Notes under the pieces: generated by a model
Told to the model about the DNA's origin: nothing
Database searches by the model: none
What the model saw: only the letters and a program-made list of their open reading frames with translations
Program-made: the position numbers and the translations under genes
Source of the DNA: Nematopogon swammerdamellus
Taxonomy: Eukaryota; Arthropoda; Insecta; Lepidoptera; Adelidae
NCBI GenBank assembly: GCA_946902875.1
Contig: OX336342.1
Coordinates: 14,749,523-14,813,522, forward strand
Length of the DNA stretch: 64,000 nucleotides
Direction: 5' to 3'
Shown here: positions 31,926 to 44,747 of the stretch, piece by piece
How positions within the stretch are numbered: position 1 is the stretch's first letter
How the letters are laid out: the number at the start of each line of letters is the position of its first letter

Positions 31926-32239
31926 GTAACCCTCCCTCCGGCGGTGTTGTCCACTCGCCCGTACCAAGTGCGCGCTTGACAGATATTCAGTCGGCCGGAA
32001 TGTTAGGAAGACGCCAAACGCCCAAAGAATGCTGAACAAGAGGGATGTAATGAAGTGGGTAATGGTTGCTTTGTGGGATTTCGATTTTGTTTGTAGATTC
32101 GCTTTAAAAACGACGATATATTTTTAAATATATATCGTTTCAGTACTTTCATGATATTCGAAAATGATGTTAGCTTGTCAACACTAAACATGAAATATGT
32201 TCTGTATCTGCATGTATGTATGTAAATAAACATGTATTA

Positions 32240-32388
32240 ATAGTTCGTGTTTTCCATCCAGTTCAGTGTAGCCGACACGACCAAAGGGAAGCACTGACAT
32301 GGCACCTAGTTTACCCGGTGTTATGGGCTGACATCACGGATGTTGTAAGTGATGTTACCAAGCGTGTCAGTTTCCATAAAAAAAATAA
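32240..32388 (+). mobile_element. SINE 3' half
   Basis: 'gtgttttccatccagttcag' to 'aagcgtgtcagtttccataa' plus an A-run. The head is absent, a typical 5' truncation. Confidence 0.8.
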
Positions 32389-33687
32389 TTTGACCCAGAT
32401 TTTTTTTTAATAAAATGGTTTGCTTAGGTACGTACGAGCACAATCATTGACACCATGTGTTGAATTTATATGGGTATTATTTAAATTTATGCCACTTAAT
32501 GTGTGGCAAGGGCGGGCTTATTGCCTTAGGTAATTTCCTCCAGTCCATCCGGTGAACCTACATATTCACATGGAATCCGAACAATTGAGCAGTGGGTGAA
32601 GGTATGCACATAAATTTTTCAAATCAGAAAAAAACTAATTGGCACACACCGGTTGGATTCGAACCTCGGACCTCTTGCAAGAGAAGCCGACGACGCCCAG
32701 ACTGCTGTTATGCTGAAACATAATTAAACTATATTTTACGTAATTTTTTTCTTTTATTTGGCGCCCACAGAATAGCAGTGGTATCGCGGTGTTCTTCGCG
32801 AGTAAGTATGGCGGTGAGGGGCGAATGCCACAACAGCGAATTCACAATTCAAATAAAACCTTATAAACCGTGTTTCTGGAATCAAACTTGGAGTTTAATG
32901 AAAATAGCGGGGCGGGAGAGCCCGACTGCAATTTTATGAAGTTTTATTATTATTGCCGTAATTGCGACATTTTCGTTCTGGTCTAGCTGGTGAAAGAAAT
33001 AAAACTTAGCCACGACAATAATAATTCTGTGTTTGCTTTATACCCGCTCCTTGCATATTAAGTTGGCAACTTCATATCAAAGAGGCGTATCTACCGAACA
33101 TATTGTATTATGGATAAGTTTCAGTTTGTTGCCTCTCCGTGTTATGGCAGGTGGGTGTAGTATGCTATCTTCATTACCACGTCTCGCCGTAATGTTATTC
33201 AGATAAATATTATATACGTACAAGTTTTTACTTCTTTTCTGGTATCATGTAATTTTGTAGTGTTAATTTTAACAAATAGAAATTATATCTGCTCGTTATC
33301 GCTCGAACCCGCTGTTACGTCAACTAGGACGGAATTATTATAAAGTAGAAGTTATATTCCTGCACTATTAAAATGTACTATAATATTCTACAGATCACGC
33401 ACAGCCTAAACCGGTGGGTCTAGACGCATACAATTTTGCATAGGCTTTCCTTATATAACGTAGGTGAGCACTAAAAAAGAATTATTGAAAATCCATCCCC
33501 TAAGGAGGTTAAATAAGGGATTAAAGTTTGTATTCAATCAAGTACGTCATTTTTTAAGTTCGAAGCAAGGAAATTTGTACATATGTAGGCTTCTGTTCAT
33601 AAATAAAAGTAGTCAAGAGGGACTGACGGAGGGAGGGAGGAAGAGAGGGGGGAGAGACAATATCTTGCGTTGACTCAAATTAAGCAT
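32389..33687. other. Noncoding
   Basis: A retroelement-tail scrap at 32500-32560 (aagggcgggcttattgcctt; tcctccagtccatcc). 33440-33545 has Helitron-interior-like words (aaggaggttaaataagggat; aaagtttgtattcaat). Confidence 0.4.
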
Positions 33688-33741
33688 AAACTACTAGTAT
33701 TTTGCCCGCGAGTTAAGCCGCGGGCAAAATACTAGTAGTTT
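33688..33741. repeat. Inverted repeat built from Helitron 3' ends
   Basis: 23-bp perfect arms (33688-33710, 33719-33741) with an 8-bp spacer. Each arm reads GCCCGCG / CGCGGGCAAAATACTAGTAG, a variant of the GCGGGCAAAAGCTAGT Helitron terminus. It looks like two fused ends. Confidence 0.75.
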
Positions 33742-35614
33742 CACATTTTCATTCTCTATAAACTCGTAGAGTTCTAGTCTAACATAACAAACGACTTCTA
33801 ATCAGGCAGTCGTAAACTATTATCCAATCCAAATATAACTTCTAAATGTTCATAAAGTTTCTAGGTCACGCCCGCTCCGCTCCCACTTAGCGCACAATAA
33901 CTAGAAACGTTCGATAAGGTCAATGAGAACTAATACGTGCCTCTATTAATATGGCTTTATTTATAGCCAGTATTTAGCCAGACGTTGCTAGCCGATGGTT
34001 GCCGTGATAAGGGCCAATTGTAAAGTTTGTACCCTGCACGCTTGCGCCCTCTGGCGACTCACTGTTCAACGCTTGCATACTGCTACTAAATATAGATACA
34101 TACATAAAACTGGTACCTCATTCACGTCCGATCATGGCGGTCAGCATGTTGGGAACTGAGCTGGCCAACATGTCGGTCGGTATTAGAGCATCGCGCACGT
34201 CTTTGAACATGTGTCGAACTTCAGTGGAACGTACGAAATGCTGTCATAAGGTCGAGAGAGCGATGTGAAAGGGCGTATCGTGTTCGCCTTAGCCGGCGGC
34301 CTGCTGGACCATCGAACCTCGGTAGATAGGGGTAAAGCAGAATGATAAATTGAGAAAACGGGTTCCAGGCAAAGTAGTAAGGTAAGGGTGATTAGTACTG
34401 CAACGAACCTAATGAGATGTCCAGAGATGCATGTTATTAGATAATAAATATTAAATGTACGTACTACATAATAAATAATGTAGGTTGTTCACACACTGTT
34501 GTTCTTGACACATGCTGTTGTTGTTGATCACACGATTTGATAGAACTGTTCAAGAAGAACCAGGTATGAAATAGTTGAAGATGTATAATTATTTCAATTT
34601 ACAGTGTATTTTGCTGTGAAATTATGGCGTTGATACAATAATTCGTGAGTACTTTTTGACTTTATCAGATATTTCTTATTGTATATATGTAATTATTTAT
34701 ATGAAATAATGTACATTGGTTGTATGTATTTGTGTAAAGTTTTTCCATGTAAGTTATGTATTTATATTTCATAATACTGTCCATTCTTTAGTACTGCATT
34801 GTCCGCCCCTACCGTTTTCCACATCCCAAAATTTAGTTCGTAAAGAATGCCGCAAGGCATTAAACTCGCCTTTCGTGACCCTTTATATAATGTTGCACAA
34901 TAAAGTATATCTTTTTATTTCATTTCAGAGCAGTGCGTTAACGAAATGCGCCTTGCAGGCCTGCGAAACAGTAGTTGAGTTTGAGTAATGTCGACATGCG
35001 CTGCGTCATACATAACGCACGTTGCTCGTGAACATCGTAATGCAGTGCTGCGTTACACATGCCTATTGCTCTGTTCCAAATAACTGCATTGACAAACTGC
35101 AACTGATCTGAAACCGACTCGGCCAACACCGCCGACATTGAATGCTCGTGAATGGTCCACAATGGCGCCGTTGAAACGGAGGTGGTACTTACAATGAAAA
35201 TCCTGCCTTATGTACATAATGGTTCTCAGTTAAGGCTATCTAGAAATATCTACACCACGCTAACAAAGTAATGAAAGCTTAAATATCACGCAAGTAACAT
35301 TTCAACTAGCGCACAGATTCTCTCATAATGGATTTATGTATGTTCTAGTAGGTATATATAATATGTATATTTTTGTGGTTCCTTTCGTGTGGTGCGATGA
35401 ACTTGGTGAAACGGAAAAAACGATAAGAAATATAAAAAACTTAAATTACATATACACAATACATACATACCTCATGGAATTAACTGATGACAATATGGGC
35501 TTATCTCAGCATGTGTTATAGGTGCACAGGGCGACATAAAGCGCTGTTTTTTTTCCAGATCCCAGATTGTCAGAAATAACACAATATAAACCACAGAAAT
35601 AACACAATAGAAAA
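33742..35614. other. Noncoding, with one LINE tail
   Basis: 34850-34920 ('atgccgcaaggcattaaact', 'gcacaataaagtata') is a LINE 3' tail like 328-392. 34100-34340 is GC-richer with no supported exon. Confidence 0.4.
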
Positions 35615-35695
35615 AAACCTCTGTGACAGACGGACGGACACCGGAGTGATCTTATAATGGTTCCGTTTTCCCCTTTATGGTACGGAATCATAAAA
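35615..35695 (-). repeat. Dispersed repeat family B fragment
   Basis: 'tgacagacggacggacaccg', 'gagtgatcttataatggttc' and 'gtacggaatcataaaaa'. Confidence 0.55.
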
Positions 35696-36704
35696 AAATA
35701 AAAAAGAACCAAATATAAGTCCCGCACATCTACACAAAGCAACAAAACGATAGGATAGAACAAATTGTGATAAGTTCGAGTCCGTCTTACTTCCATAAGA
35801 ATTGTCAATAAACAATAAACAACAACAAAGGTAAACTCTATATAATAATAGCTAAAAGGATAAATTATTCCCAATGTAGATAATAATACAATTCCATATT
35901 ATGTAAACAGTAAAAACACAAAACAGGTAATGTTTCGGGAAACACTCGGGGGTAGACATTCCTAGACTCCACATTCCATAACTAGAGGTTCGACAAATTT
36001 ATTTTTGTTGTTATTAAAACAAGAAAGTGTTCATACGGCTCAACATTTTAACTTTAAAGTTTTATATTAATGCAAAATACTTTCCCTTGTGTAGCCTCTA
36101 TTAATTTAGTGGTTGTTAAATCGAGAAAGTCAAAAGACGGGCCAAATGAGTAATAAGCCCCGAACCGAGATGTCTATCGCGTTGAAAGTTTAAAAACAAA
36201 AGTTATAATTAGGGGCAATAAAAGGGAACTCCACTTCCTGTAGCGCGGCTACGCAACAGCCTAGCACCAACATATTCAAAAGAACAGAACTGCTCAATAC
36301 ATACTTACTTACCCATATTTACACACATATACATATAGATACTTCATCACCTACAACCTGGGTGTCTTCAAAGGGCTTTTGAACAAGTGTTGTGCCAAGT
36401 TTGAGAGTACTTATGCTACTTTATTTATATATCATGTGATTATGTTTGCCTTTTTGACTGATGTTTAGATTCTTTTAAATATAAATAAAATCGTCGACGC
36501 AAACTTCCGGGCCTCTGATAGTACAAAGGAAGACCATTTGAATATTATTTTTTTTTAAACTCGTCGCTCACGCCAAGCATCAAGTGAAAAATTAGAAGCT
36601 TAAAATTTGTGAGAAAAATGTCTGCCAATGTTTTTTCGTATTTAGGGAGTTATCATGAATTGACGCGGACGCAACTAGAACCATGAGCAAATTACTTATC
36701 GTAA
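35696..36704. other. Noncoding
   Basis: 'cctgggtgtcttcaaagggc' at about 36356 is a scrap of the LINE RT C terminus (NLGVFK). Otherwise nothing. Confidence 0.35.
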
Positions 36705-36870
36705 AAACCTAAAAGAATAGAATAGAATAGAATACATACAAGCATCAAACGTGGTGTGATTATAGTGCAAACTCTAAAGTAAGACAACTAAATAATAAAA
36801 AACTAGCCCGCTTACGCGGTTGTGCGGAACCCTCGGTGCGCGAGTCCGACTCGCACTTGGCGTTTTTTTT
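36705..36870 (+). repeat. Dispersed repeat family A, 3' portion
   Basis: 'caagcatcaaacgtggtgtg', 'gttgtgcggaaccctcggtg' and 'gtccgactcgcacttggcg' plus a T-run, preceded by (aatag)n. Confidence 0.75.
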
Positions 36871-37299
36871 TTTTACAAATCTGAAGCGCTGTAATGCGAA
36901 GTCGCAGCGACGTAGGATCTTAATTGACTGGACCAAATCAACTGGTATTGATGTAAATTTTAACCCCTATCGATATGAAATATGAGCAAATGGTATAATG
37001 AAATGCTCGCCAGCTCCCAAGCTATTTATTGTGTTTGTGCCCAATTTCTTGAAGGTTGTTGGGTAGTTAAATATTTTAATCGTTACTCCACACGTAGGAG
37101 GGCGATCAGCGGCCGGATATAATGAGCTATTCACTTTCAAATATTGTATGAGAGATGGTTACGTTGAATGTTTTATTAAGCAGGCCAATTTGTGTGTTTT
37201 ACTTGAAGGTGTTTACTTTATACGTAGAAAACATCGAAAACTTACCTATTTATGGTCCAAGGTTGCAAAGTTGATGAATTCCTCCTTCTGTACAACAAG
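36871..37299. other. Noncoding
   Basis: Nothing recognised. Confidence 0.35.
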
Positions 37300-37607
37300 C
37301 CGGCCTCGGTAGCTCAGTGGTGCGGTCGGTCAACTTTCGGTCGTGATCACACCTGGGCGCGGTCAGTATTTGGATGGGTGACCGCTCGACCGTTGGAGAC
37401 TGGCCGTGGTTCGGATTCCAAGTAAAACTGTAGGGAGGGAACTCGGAAGGGAGGGACCCTTCCGAGGTCCCTACCCTTCTTACGGCTATGTAAATAGTTT
37501 GTGTTTTCCGTCCAGTTTAGTGTATGGAAGGGAAGCACTGACATGGCACGTAGCACGATGTCCTTGGTGATGTAACCAACCGTGTCAGTTTCCATAACAA
37601 AAAACAC
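37300..37607 (+). mobile_element. SINE with a templated palindromic insertion
   Basis: Head (ggcctcggtagctcagtggt), 5S-like segment and 3' tail are present, but 37431-37478 replaces part of the centre. There 'ggaactcggaaggg' is followed by its near reverse complement 'cccttccgaggtcc'. Confidence 0.8.
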
Positions 37608-40600
37608 ATTCGTGCATCACGCTAAACCTACACAAACCGGAATTGGTGTGCCTACCACCAAATTTTCATGGCCACCAGCCACTTACCCTTAGATGGAACC
37701 GACTCAATAACATACTTAAAGTTGTTAGTGGTGTTGATACTTAGGCGACAATTATGTTATTGAGTCGGTAGAGCTTTAAACGTACGACGTATTATACGAC
37801 GAAGATCCAACGCCAACTTAGTATATCGAATCTTCCCTACATTACGAATGCGGAGTTCAGACACTGAAGTCAGTGGTATAGCATGCTCTTGATATCCTCG
37901 ACATTTACGGTGATATGAAATGTGTAATGGTAATCCTAATATACATACCCAGAGTAATTATATAAAAAATCTCCTCTTCAATCTTCAATCTTCAAAATGC
38001 AATCTTTTGAGAATTTAAAGTGTTACTGCCATTTACTTACAGAACAAATGTATGTGCAAAAAGAAACTTATTGGGGAAAAAATCACTGACATCCATTTTT
38101 CCATAGCGGCTCAAAGTGCAAGAGGACAAAGGCATTCCTAACCGTCGAAGCTACCGCACAAGATTCTACGAAGATGAGAGCCATATATATGTGGATACCT
38201 ACTCGTACATGGAGCGATCAGTCATCGTGTCGGCTGACAAGCCACTTACATTTATCAACCGTTCCCGCTGAAAAGTAAAATATGATGAGCGTCTCTTTCT
38301 TAAGTGGGGCCTTTCGTTTTTTTCATGATTTCCCACCGAGTTGGTACGGTTTATTTATTCGTGAGATTTCGGTTTCAGCCGACAACAGTTCGGCTCATTT
38401 GAGATAAGGACCAATTTATATTTACAAATTGAGAATGTTAATTTAAGGAGAAGGGATGACAGGGTATTTTATTTTTTATTTATTTCGTTCAATTTACCAT
38501 GAAGAATTTCAAGTAGGTATATAGCTATTAGTAATGAAGTGGCTACAGTAAATTTAACCAATCAAAATCCCAATCTATAAACTGTGATTGCCAAACACAA
38601 AGTGTTTTCCCCCGCAAAATGATTCTAAACAACGGAGCGTCGTAGTCGGACGAGTGCGAGTAACCGCAAACACGGTCGGTGTAGACTGTAGGTATGACGG
38701 GCGAATCGTCTTCTCCGTCGTCGGATGGACTCGGGTGTTTGCGGAGCATTCGAGAGAACCTGCTACCCGCTCTACCTGACTCCCCAGAGACAGGTGTTTG
38801 ATAAATTTTACGCTTCTTCGGACCAGCCTAGGGACTCGAAAGTGAATACTAGGTGAAAACTTTGGTTTAGTGTCCGATTAATCCGAAATGGAACAGACGT
38901 AACGCATTTTAAAAACTCAGGGGACGTGTGTAGTGGTTTTCAAACGACAGATTAAGTAATAGTTTGTGAAAAGGGTTTTTTACTTTTTTCCAACGTTCCA
39001 AGCTGGAAGGTTGGAAAAAAGTCCTATCCTATCCACAACTTGCCCAACAGGCCGGTATTAGTTACTTACATAAGTGTTTGCTTTAATTGCACGTGTTTTT
39101 CTGTCAGTAAACGAATAAACAAACAATATGACATGTATATAACACTAGCGTATGGAAATTACAAATTGGATACTGTACCTACATTTTACGTCCGCCATAT
39201 AGTATGTAATAAATAACGCAGCGGAGAAGTACCTACTTTATATAAACCCAAGACGAATACCTATAAATTTCTTTGCTGATTCATTGTCACTGAAGATAGT
39301 CAATGGATATTTGAAGGTTGACATTGGATTTCCAATTGCGTTCATGACCGTTAACGATAACCGATAGTGAAAACATCGCAGTTGCTGTTCATCGAATCAA
39401 GCGTGCGAATAATTGTCCGATTCCAGTAAAGTGACTGTACAAACACCACGGCCCTCCTCATCCGCCGCGTACAACAAAAGCCAATAACTTGATCGAGCTC
39501 GCTCTATTTCCAATTCGCCGATCGGCTCGTCGCGTCGCACAATGGAGCGCTACCGATCAGGACGTCATTCAAATTCACACTGAATCGTTCCGTGCGAGTA
39601 CCTCGACCATCTTTGTTCGCAGTGGAAGGGACCGAGACACTATTGTGTCGCGCGCATGGAGACTCCTTTACGTTTCCAAAATTCATTGAATCTTATTTGT
39701 GGACCTGATTCTTTGCAGTTGAGACGCCACTCCACGGGGAGTGCCGAATGTAGGCAATGGAAGATTCGTTAGTTGTATAGAAGAGGTACGTCCTCTGATA
39801 GGGCTGTGTTGAGATTTTTCATTCTTCGAGCTTATTCTAGCGAGGCCAAAGGTATCACTTAGCTTAGGTAATTCAATTTTCACTTGTGTTCTGCAGTGCG
39901 CGTTTAAATAAGTATTACGTCTAGTTTTTACCAGACTGCGCGAACCAAAAAGGAGGGTTTCTTGCATGTTGAACTGTCTGAATAATTGAATATCCAGTCA
40001 TCATATTATGTATATAGCTTACATTTGAGATATCGTTGTACTGGTCTTAAATGTGCTGCTATAGGTTATAAAAAAAGAAAAATCCAATTGGCCGCCGTTA
40101 GGCGCCATAATATTGTCAACTTTGAAAATCGTTTTTCTTCAAACACCTTTAAGTGGGGTGTCATAGTCAAGAGCTCGACAAGGCGATTTCAAAAATATAC
40201 CACACTGTTATGTGGGCGTTTAGAAGGATCCGAATAGACAGATAGTCCAACTAAATCATTTTCTACTGATATTTCCTTGTTTCCTTAATTTTTAACATTG
40301 AAAATGTTTTTTCGATCGCTTCAGTATAGCTCCCCATTTTCGCTGAGAGTGTGAAATCGTCCTGGTGCATGTCGCGAGTTTTGGGGCTACGCGAGAGGTT
40401 GAGGGCTCAAAAGACGCGTATCGGCTAGGGCTACAAGATGGTTAGATGGTTATTTTATATTTTTATATTTGATATTTATACATTTTTTACTTTAGTTAGA
40501 CACAATGTCAAGCTTATCTCTTTTTCTGTTTAAATTTTAGTTTACATTTTTATGCTGCTTGTGTTTTTGAAAAATAATAAAAAATATATAAGTGTAATCA

Positions 40601-40624
40601 ATATCAATCAATCAATACTATTAA
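37608..40624. other. Noncoding, mostly single-copy-looking
   Basis: The longest stretch without recognised repeats. It has short open frames on both strands (38543-38779, 39489-39967) but no family motif or splice-supported exon. Confidence 0.35.
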
Positions 40625-40750
40625 TAAGTCTGTAAGGGATGGTCATGGAGTAAGTTACTTTGTTTTAGGAAATATTGAGTTTGTAGCCTCTATGTATGAT
40701 ACTAAAGCTAAATTGACGATTTTTAGAAATCTTTTCTGTATGTATGTATG

Positions 40751-40781
<31 letters not shown>

Positions 40782-40860
40782 GTATGTATGTATGTATGTA
40801 TGTATGTAAGTATGTATGTATGTATGTATGTATGTTTGTATGTACGTATTTTCATCTCCA
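40625..40860 (+). mobile_element. Helitron-like 5' fragment expanded by a microsatellite
   Basis: 'ggatggtcatggagtaagtt', 'actttgttttagg' and 'aaattgacgatttttagaaa' also occur reversed at 44990-45110, in the element ending with a Helitron 3' terminus, and at 48590-48735. After 'tctgtatg' the copy carries a (GTAT)n run. Confidence 0.6.
40736..40846. repeat. (GTAT)n tetranucleotide microsatellite, about 110 bp
   Basis: An almost uninterrupted run with a few g-t-a-a variants. The related copies at 44985 and 48640 have only about 3 units, so the expansion is private to this copy. Confidence 0.9.
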
Positions 40861-40865
40861 AACCT

Positions 40866-41342
40866 TTTTTTTTTTTTATGGATCCTGACACGGTTGGCTA
40901 CATCACCTACAACATCCGTGATGTCAGCCCATAACACAGGGTGAACTAGGTGCCATGTCAGTGCTTCCCTTCATTTCATGTCGGCTACACTAAACTGGAC
41001 GGAAAACACGAACTATTTACATAGCCGTTTCGACCGACGTTTCGTTCAGTGCGGTGGTACCAACCCGGCCGGGATAAACCCTACCACCTAGTAAGGTAAG
41101 AAGGGAAGGGACCTACAGTTTAACGTGGAATCCGAACCACGGTCAGCCTCCAACGGTCGAGCGGTCACCCATCCAATCACTGACCGCGCTCAGCGTTGCT
41201 TAATAACAGTTGACTAACCAACCGCGCCACTGAGCTACCGAGGCTGACGAATTTTCTTATCCCTTAGTCGACTTTTACGACATGCGACGGGGAGAGATGC
41301 AGTGGGGCTATTCTTTTTAAGTACCGACCCCACACGGTACAA
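40866..41342 (-). mobile_element. SINE (long form)
   Basis: A T-run at the left, all modules, 5S-like 'cacccatccaatcactgacc' and 'ttgcttaataac', the head at about 41248, then the extra 5' segment through 'ccgaccccacacggtac'. Confidence 0.88.
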
Positions 41343-41363
41343 AATATACCTACCCAAAATACA

Positions 41364-42774
41364 TCCTACTAATATTATAAACGCGAAAGTTTGTGAATGA
41401 GTTGCGTTCAGGAAGACGTTAAACCTACTCAAAGAACGTAAGTAACTAATGGTGAGGCCGAAGGCCAAGCTGCGTTCGGGAAGACTATTAACCTTCTCGA
41501 AGAAAGTAAGTAACAAATGGCGAGGCCGAAGGCCGAGCTGCGTTCAGCAAGACCCTAAACCTTCTCGAAGAAAGCAAGTAACAAAGGGCGAGGCCGAAGG
41601 CCGAGCTGCGTTCAGGAAGAGGATAAACCTTCTCGAAGACAGTAAGTAACTATGGGCGAGGCCGAAGGCCGAGATGTGTTCAGGAAGAGGATAAACCTAC
41701 TCAAAGAAAGTAAGTAACTAATGGCGAGGCCGAAGGCCGAGCTGCGTTCGGGAAGACTATAAACCTTCTCGAAAAAAGTAAGTAACAAAAGGCGAGGCCG
41801 AAGGCCGAGCTGCGTTCAGGAAGACCCTAAACCTTCTCGAAGAAAGCAAGTAACAAAGGGCGAGGCCGAAGGCCGAGCTGCGTTCAGGAGAGGATAAACC
41901 TTCTCGAAGACAGTAAGTAACTATGGGCGAGGCCGAAGGCCGAGATGTGTTCAGGAAAAGGATAAACCTTTTAGAAGAAAGTAAGTAACAAAGAAGTTAT
42001 TTTCTTCGAGAAGATTTATGGTCTTCCTGAACGCAGCTCGGCCTGCGGACTCGCCCTCTGTTACTTACATTCTTCGAAAAGTTTATCCTCTTCATGAATG
42101 CAGCTCGGCCTTCGGCCTCGCCCTTTGTTACTTACTTTCTTAAAGATGGTTTATCCTCTTCCAGAACGCAGCTCGGCCTTCGGCCTCGCCCATAGTTACT
42201 TACTGTCTTCGAGAAGGTTTATCGTCTTACTGAACGCAGCTCGGCCTTCGGCCTCGCCCTTTGTTACTTATTTTCTTCGAGAACTTTTATGGTATTCCTG
42301 AACGCAGCTCGGCCTTCGGCCTCGCCCATAGTAACTTACTGTTTTCGAGAAGGTTTATCGTTTCCTGAACGCAGTTCGGCCTTCGGCCTCGCCCTCTGTT
42401 ACTTACTTTCTTCGAAAAGGTTACCCTCATCCTGAACGCAGCTCGGCCTTCGGCCTCGCCCATAGTTACTTACTATCTTCGAGAAGGTTTATCGTATTCT
42501 TGAACGCAGCTCGGCCTTCGGCCTCGCCCTCTGTTACTTACTTTCTTCGAAAAGGTTATCCTCTTCCTGAACGCAGCTCGGCCTTCGGCCTCGCCCATAG
42601 TTACTTACTGTCTTCGAGAAGGTTTATCGTCTTCCTGAACGCAACTCCGCCTTCGGCCTCAAAAAGTAATTCACTTTCTTCGAGACGGTTTATCGTTTAC
42701 CTGAACCCAGCTCGCCCTTAGTTCTTCCTTTGAAATACGAATTTCACGCGAGCGAAGCCGCGGGCAAAAGCTAG
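41364..42774 (+). mobile_element. Non-autonomous Helitron with inverted-array interior
   Basis: It starts TCCTACTAATATTATAAA after an A and ends GCGAGCGAAGCCGCGGGC then AAAAGCTAG before a T, the expected Helitron A^T insertion with 5' TC and 3' CTAG. Its 1411 bp hold no Rep/helicase coding. The interior is about 8 units of a ~65-bp repeat (cgaggccgaaggccgagctg) on the plus strand, then, from about 42000, about 10 units in the opposite orientation. Confidence 0.88.
41440..42720. repeat. Head-to-head tandem array of ~65-bp units
   Basis: Forward units to about 41995 (gaggccgaaggcc ... gcgttcaggaaga ... ccttctcgaagaaagtaagt), then the reverse complement from about 42000 (ttcttcgagaagg ... gcctcgccc). 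The junction is 'aagtaacaaagaagttattt'. The short open frames across the array are by-products. Confidence 0.93.
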
Positions 42775-43539
42775 TATTTTTTAAATTTTGTTATGTATGT
42801 ACCTCGAAGGCTGTGTAATGCACGAGATCTGTGATTTTTTTTTAGCAGTCAGGTTTTATAATTTTTTTTATTAAACCTAATAAAGAATGGTTACTTGCGC
42901 TGCGCGCGCGCGCGCCCCGTATAGACACGAAATCAATAATAACACTTGAAGCTGCATAATAAGGAATGCATAAAGTGCCACACAGTAAAAACTAGTTAGT
43001 GGATTAATAATATTTGCACTGCGTTTTGTTGCATCCTACTCTCACAATAATCGCGCTTATGTTTAGCCTACTCTACTAAGCGTTTACAATTTGTCTACGA
43101 GAATCGGGTAACAAGGCATTTCTATTTTGGTCGGTCAGTTAAACTTCTCTATACCTTTTTACCCGACTATTTTCTTTATCTTCATGTTATAAGATCTTTG
43201 CAAAGACCTATCTAAACTACCTTCATACTCACAGTTTCGCTTACAACTCGAGTATTGCTGTTAGCACTTGTATTTGATTTAATGTTTACTTTGTGGTTAA
43301 CATCACGGTAAATACCCTTGAACTGCGCGTGGGTAGTTAGAAATTTATATTGAGCGTTTAAAAATTTTAGCATTCGTCGTTTATTGCAAACGTAGCCTAT
43401 ATAGATTTATTTCATAACCACTTATTCCAAGAAACGGTTCTAGGAAAAATGAAATCACAAAGATGAATCATCTTTATAAAGTAGGGCAGACAGAAATATT
43501 ATAAAGACGTTAGGAAATACTTTTTAAGACGCACCCGGC
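42775..43539. other. Noncoding
   Basis: A short GC run (tgcgcgcgcgcgcgcc) near 42900. No other feature seen. Confidence 0.35.
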
Positions 43540-43840
43540 GTTGTCTCACAGATTTCCGACGCTTAGGAATGAGTCGTGAGTGGCATGTAAGTAGTGCTTG
43601 CCGGTTGCCGCCACGCAAGAGAGAGCGAGGCAAGAGTAAGAAAAATGAATTCACAAAACCCATCGCGATCCCTTTGTGTTATGATAATAACTCTTGTTCG
43701 ATCACGCGAACTGCGACTTACCGGGCTAGCATCGCATGTCGACCGCAGGCGGCGAGACTCGCACCGCCTCCGCCCGCCTGCACAACCGAGCCCTCCGCCC
43801 GTGTTGATAGAAGCTCACTTAGCAGGTGATATCCGTGTGT
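43540..43840. promoter_or_regulatory. GC-rich single-copy-looking block
   Basis: CG-rich sequence (gcggcgagactcgcaccgcc; tccgcccgcctgcac) with overlapping short frames but no motif. It may be an upstream exon or promoter of a nearby gene; composition is the only evidence. Confidence 0.2.
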
Positions 43841-44177
43841 AATACAATCAGAGATTATAGCGTAAGCGGGCATGTCAGTCAGAACCTTAATTTATTAGAA
43901 ACTTACCAACTTTTAATGTTGAATATTATGGAATGTCTTCTTTATAATATTATCTCATAAGATGACAGCAGCTCTTAAACTACGAATATTTTTAATTTAA
44001 TTTGTAATGGCGACGAAGGGAAATTGGTGTGAAATAGCACTTGGTTTAACAGAAATAAGCAAAAACGCAGTCGTCAAAGTATCTGGGTAATACGTGGGAC
44101 ACTCATGGAAGAGTAGGGTTTAGCGATCCAACGAAACAAGACCGCGCGTGGGCATTTTGGTCACTTACCAGAATAAA

Positions 44178-44300
44178 AAACCGGCCAAGTGCGAGTGTAA
44201 TTGGCCGGGTTTTATTATTTCTTATTATACTTTGAAGTTTGCACTATAATCACACAAGTTCTAAGCTTGTACTAGACACCGTTAGAGAACAAATACAAAA
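44178..44300 (-). repeat. Dispersed repeat family A, 3' portion
   Basis: 'aaaaaccggccaagtgcgag' at the left and 'gcactataatcacacaag' to the right. Confidence 0.65.
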
Positions 44301-44747
44301 ATACTTTGAATAGAAAACACGTTTGCTATATCATTGGGATCCCCTTTAATTTTTCATGTTTAATCTTAATAAAAAAAAATTATTTGATAGGAATTTTTGA
44401 AATTACTTATGACAATTTCCAGGCTACCGCGGCGGATTTTAACACTTAATTGTTTCTGTTTTATTTTTGAAATATACGTATGCACTGAATTAGATTCATG
44501 TCAATAGCTTTATTATTTTGTGGTAAATTGTAGAGTACCTATCAGACTAAGTGCAATATTGGACTACAATAGTCCATCCATGTACCTCAACTGAAAGCCT
44601 ATTGCGCCTGAAGTGTTATTTGACTATCAATATTGCAAGTACATAGGTACATAACCAACGTATTGTGCACAAATGTCCATTTCAGCAGAAATTCCATCAA
44701 TGCAGTGCGCTTTACCGTTCACTGGAAATTATTGCTTTTATATCTAA

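Noticed and set aside
35506..35874. Minus-strand frame starting MGIIYPFSYYYIEFTFVVVY as a signal-peptide exon
   Set aside because: It has a GTAAGA donor after GAA, but that leaves phase 0, which does not fit exon a (needs phase 1); part of it overlaps a dispersed repeat.
41235..42721. Several open frames of 60-93 codons in the 41-42-kb region
   Set aside because: They follow the ~65-bp tandem repeat and SINE sequence; peptides repeat with the array (RSSAFGLAHSYLLSSRRF).
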